Source: JALZAQ01 sp038253885 | Lineage (GTDB): Bacteria; Gemmatimonadota; Gemmatimonadetes; Gemmatimonadales; Gemmatimonadaceae | Assembly: GCA_038253885.1 (NCBI GenBank) | Contig: JBBSGP010000034.1 | Coordinates: forward strand, 1 to 33,505 | DNA: 33,505 nucleotides | Reading direction: 5' to 3' | Shown: piece by piece, positions 31,275-33,505 of the stretch | How positions within the stretch are numbered: position 1 is the first letter of the stretch | How the letters are laid out: each line of letters opens with the position of its first letter | Program-made: the position numbers and the translations under genes | The notes under the pieces: model-generated | Databases searched by the model: none | What the model was told of the DNA's origin: nothing | The model's input: only the letters and a program-made list of their open reading frames with translations

Positions 31275-32149
31275 AGGCGCTCCAGAACGCCCGTGACCAG
31301 CGAGGCGAGCTGGGGCTCGGCCCGGCCGGCCGTCGCGATGATCTTCTCCACGCTCGCCGGCTCGAGCGCATCGGGCAGACACTGATCGGTGATGATCGAG
31401 AGGCCGAGCACTCTCATCCCGCCGTGCACCGCCACGATCACCTCCGGCACGGTGGACATGCCCACGACATCCGCTCCGATCATCCGGAGAAACCGGTACT
31501 CCGCTCGCGTCTCCAGGTTGGGACCGGTCACGGCGACATACACTCCTTCCCGCAACAACATGCGGCGTTCGATCGCGACCGAACGCGCGAGAGCGCGCAA
31601 CTCGGGATCGTAGGCCGTCGACATGTCGGGGAAGCGCGGCCCGAGACGATCGTCGTTCGCGCCGGCGAGGGGGCTATCGCCGAGCAGGTTGATGTGGTCG
31701 GCGATGAGCATCAGCTCCCCGGCGTTCCACAGTGGGTTCATTCCACCACAGGCGTTCGACACCACCAGCGTCTCCGCGCCGAGGGCACGCATCACCCGCA
31801 CCGGGAATGTGACCTCTTGAAGCGAGTATCCCTCGTAACGGTGAAAGCGGCCCTGCATCGCCACCACTCGCTTGCCTCCAAGGCGGCCGCACAGCAACCG
31901 ACCGGAGTGGGATTCCACGGTGGCGCGCGGAAAGCCCGGGAGCTCTGCGTACAGGATCTCGGCCTCGACCTCGATTCCGCCAGCGAGGGCGCCGAGACCC
32001 GTTCCAAGGATGATCGCGACCTGGGGAGCGCCCGAGAATCGCTGGCCGACGACCGCTGCCGAACGGTCGATCGCCTCCACGGTGTGCGGCAGGACACCGT
32101 GGCGCGGCGCCCCGCTCTCGGCGCCGCGCTCGGCACTTCTCACCGTCAT
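31271..32149 (-). CDS. Purine-nucleoside phosphorylase, trimeric (PunA/PNP I) type
   Basis: A 292-residue purine-salvage enzyme that phosphorolyses (deoxy)inosine and guanosine to the free base and ribose-1-phosphate. Family segments: VAIILGTGLGALAG (phosphate loop), VESHSGRLLCGRLGGKRV, MQGRFHRYEGYSLQEVTFPV, VVSNACGGMNPLWNAGEL, VYVAVTGPNLETRAEYRFL, and GADVVGMSTVPEVIVA. Length and order match the trimeric low-molecular-mass type rather than hexameric DeoD. The N-terminal ~20 residues are non-conserved and could mean a slightly later start. It overlaps divIVA by 4 bases (ATGA) and ileS by 4 bases (GTGA). Nothing unusual is seen in the active-site wording. Confidence 0.94.
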   Translation of the reverse strand: MTVRSAERGAESGAPRHGVLPHTVEAIDRSAAVVGQRFSGAPQVAIILGTGLGALAGGIEVEAEILYAELPGFPRATVESHSGRLLCGRLGGKRVVAMQGRFHRYEGYSLQEVTFPVRVMRALGAETLVVSNACGGMNPLWNAGELMLIADHINLLGDSPLAGANDDRLGPRFPDMSTAYDPELRALARSVAIERRMLLREGVYVAVTGPNLETRAEYRFLRMIGADVVGMSTVPEVIVAVHGGMRVLGLSIITDQCLPDALEPASVEKIIATAGRAEPQLASLVTGVLERL

Positions 32150-32697
32150 TCCTTGACGAGCGACTCGAGCCAGACGGGAGTCTTTCGCTCATCCGTGGGA
32201 GGCGTGGCTCCTCGCGGCTCTGGGGCGCGTGGTGGCGACGTCTCGGCGGCATTCAGCTCGGCGAGCTGGCGCTCGACGAGCGTGCGCAGCTGCCCGATGT
32301 AGGCGCGGCACGATTTCTCCAGACTCGTGCGCTCCGTCTCCAGCCTCCGGATCTCGCTGCGTGCGGCGTCCACCAGGCGGTCTCCATCGGCGCGCGCCTC
32401 GCGCAGGATGAGCTGCGCTTCTCGTTCGGCCTGCTCGCGGATCTCCGATCGGAGCTGTTGCGCCGAGATGAGCGCATCGTTCAGCGCCTTGTCCCGCTCG
32501 CGAAATGCCCGGAGCTGCTCGTGAAAGCCTCGCGCCTTCACCTCGAGCTCCTGACTCGTTCGGGTCAGACGCTCCAGCTCGTCCGCAACCTGATTGCGGA
32601 ACTCCTCCACCTTCTCCTTGTCGTACCCGCGGAAGGCCTGCCCGAAATCGAATCGACGGACATCGAGGGGTGTCAGATGGAAGCCTTCGTCGATCAT
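32146..32697 (-). CDS. divIVA: DivIVA-domain protein
   Basis: A 183-residue cytoplasmic coiled-coil protein. The N-terminal DivIVA lipid-binding motif is clear: LTPLDVRRFDFGQAFRGYDK, followed by VEEFRNQVADELERL. A long charged coiled coil fills about residues 30-145. A Pro-rich C-terminus (ETSPPRAPEPRGATPP) ends in VWLESLVKE. DivIVA proteins sense negative membrane curvature and mark poles or septa, recruiting division, chromosome-segregation or secretion proteins. It lies between yggS and pnp with 4-base overlaps on both sides; yggS-divIVA linkage is widespread. Because polarity regulators (MglA, roadblock) lie in the same operon, a pole-marking role is worth considering, but the conserved yggS linkage alone would also explain its place. 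Confidence 0.95.
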   Translation of the reverse strand: MIDEGFHLTPLDVRRFDFGQAFRGYDKEKVEEFRNQVADELERLTRTSQELEVKARGFHEQLRAFRERDKALNDALISAQQLRSEIREQAEREAQLILREARADGDRLVDAARSEIRRLETERTSLEKSCRAYIGQLRTLVERQLAELNAAETSPPRAPEPRGATPPTDERKTPVWLESLVKE

Positions 32698-33377
32698 GTG
32701 CCTCGCTCCCCGAAGAGCACCGTTCCGAGTCGCACCATGGTGGCGCCCTCTTCGACGGCGATCACGAAATCGTTCGACATTCCCATGGAAAGCCCGAGCG
32801 CCGGATGCCCCACGCCCGTCAGAACATCCCGCGCCGACCGCGCGCGCTGAAAGACGGTTCGCAGCATGCTCTCGTCGGCGTCGAGAGGTGCCATCGTCAT
32901 CACTCCGCCCACCCGAATTCCGCGCAGTCCCAGCAGACGCTCTGCCTCCGCCGGCAGCTCGCCGGCCCCGAATCCCCCCTTCGACCCCTCGCCCGAGACG
33001 TTGACCTGGATCAGGGCGTCCACCGGCCTCTCCCCCGTCAGCCCGACCTCGTTCACGGCGTCGGCAAGGCGCAAGCTATCGAGCGAATGCAACATCGTGA
33101 ATCGTGAGACATTCGCGGCCTTGTTGCGCTGCAGATGGCCGATCAGATGCCAGCGGACGGGCACCTGGACCTCGGCCATCTTCCGCAAACCTTCCTGGAC
33201 ACGGTTCTCGCCGACGTCGCGTAGGCCCGCCTTCCAGGCCGCGAGGACCGCATCGGCACCGTGCGACTTGGTTACCGCGACGATGGTCACCTGCTGGTTA
33301 TGCCCACCGCGCTTCACGGCCGCGTCGATGCGACCCCTCACCTCCGCCAGCCGCTCGGCGAGGTCGGCAAAAAGCAT
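32694..33377 (-). CDS. yggS: YggS/PROSC family pyridoxal-phosphate homeostasis protein
   Basis: A 227-residue single-domain PLP-binding TIM-barrel protein that buffers pyridoxal phosphate and has no known enzymatic activity. K37 in VTIVAVTKSHG is the PLP lysine. Other family segments are GLRDVGENRVQE, WHLIGHLQRNKA, LIQVNVSGEGSKGGF, VGGVMTMAPLDA and LGLSMGMSNDFVIAVEEGATMVRLGTVLFG. Start ATG 33377 gives the normal length. There is no Shine-Dalgarno. A promoter-like pair ends only 8 bases before the ATG, suggesting a leaderless transcript. It is the first gene of the 26-gene run within this window. Confidence 0.96.
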   Translation of the reverse strand: MLFADLAERLAEVRGRIDAAVKRGGHNQQVTIVAVTKSHGADAVLAAWKAGLRDVGENRVQEGLRKMAEVQVPVRWHLIGHLQRNKAANVSRFTMLHSLDSLRLADAVNEVGLTGERPVDALIQVNVSGEGSKGGFGAGELPAEAERLLGLRGIRVGGVMTMAPLDADESMLRTVFQRARSARDVLTGVGHPALGLSMGMSNDFVIAVEEGATMVRLGTVLFGERGT

Positions 33378-33385
33378 AAGAGCGG

Positions 33386-33414
33386 AAATTACTGGGAGTT
33401 ACACGCCGAATCAA
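33386..33414 (-). promoter_or_regulatory. Candidate sigma70-type promoter upstream of yggS
   Basis: On the minus strand TTGATT (33409-33414) and TAATTT (33386-33391) are spaced by 17 bases and lie in an AT-rich patch that stands out from the GC-rich surroundings. The -10 ends 8 bases before the yggS ATG, the same tight geometry as the promoter at 7947-7975, so the mRNA would be leaderless or nearly so. It is a candidate for the start of the long operon. Confidence 0.55.
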
Positions 33415-33505
33415 GAGAAATACTGCCGCCGCGCGCTCCAGTCAGCGCACGAGCGGGACATCCCAGAAGTCGACTCACCCAGGCGGCCGTCGGATCGGTC
33501 GATTC
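33415..33505. other. Window-edge sequence without an assignable gene
   Basis: These 91 bases upstream of yggS hold no feature I can assign. On the minus strand two frames stay open from the edge to stops at about 33389 and 33413, so the end of an upstream gene could be here. The encoded residues are too few and not distinctive enough to name. No hairpin terminator is evident. Confidence 0.3.

Noticed and set aside
31275..31382. Longer ileS start
   Set aside because: It overlaps pnp in another frame, and its residues do not resemble any synthetase. GTG 31274 overlaps the pnp stop as GTGA.

Overview
The window reads as chromosome from a high-GC, Gram-negative-type bacterium that makes meso-diaminopimelate peptidoglycan. 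The MurE DNPR motif, LspA, and exported TPR and peptidase proteins support this. Gene content and order, with a Che/MglA/PATAN locus behind yggS-divIVA-pnp-ileS-dksA-lspA-rluD, suggest Gemmatimonadota. That is an inference from family resemblance; Acidobacteriota or Myxococcota are less likely alternatives. There are no insertion sequences, CRISPR arrays, integrases or rRNA. Coding density is very high, and almost everything lies on the minus strand.

Layout, from low to high coordinates: (1) 1-4765 is the start of a division and cell-wall cluster, transcribed leftwards: rsmH-ftsL-ftsI(PASTA)-murE-murF, the last cut by the window edge. No mraZ sits in front of rsmH; a divergent lipid-kinase gene (4834-5760, +) is there instead. 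(2) 5746-7975 holds a pair of terminator-like hairpins between convergent genes, an exported TPR protein, tRNA-Val(TAC), a 60-residue membrane protein, and a strong sigma70-type promoter that appears to give a nearly leaderless mRNA. (3) 8006-26100 is a signalling block of 19 genes: CheW, CheY, CheA, CheC, a 909-residue TPR solenoid, a PATAN(DUF4388)-TPR protein, a TPR-roadblock fusion, two single roadblock proteins, an MglA-like GTPase, a protein with two DnaA-type AAA+ domains and no DnaA DNA-binding domain, a second PATAN-TPR protein, CheR, CheD, CheB, two more CheW, a TPR protein and a membrane-anchored zinc peptidase. (4) 26060-33377 is a housekeeping run: rluD, lspA, a DksA/TraR-type zinc-finger protein, a type-2 ileS, pnp, divIVA and yggS.

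Regions 3 and 4 form 26 consecutive same-strand genes with overlaps or gaps of at most 36 bases, so they may be one very long transcription unit read from a candidate promoter in front of yggS. The main novelty candidate is region 3. In Myxococcus, Frz-type chemosensory signalling acts on the polarity GTPase MglA, its roadblock GAP MglB and TPR effectors, but from separate loci. Here equivalents of all these parts are interleaved in one operon together with a tandem DnaA-like ATPase. I infer a surface-motility or polarity control system (type IV pilus or gliding) in which PATAN, TPR and roadblock proteins link CheA-CheY signalling to the GTPase. The role of the DnaA-like ATPase is unknown. No chemoreceptor and no pilus structural gene lies in the window.
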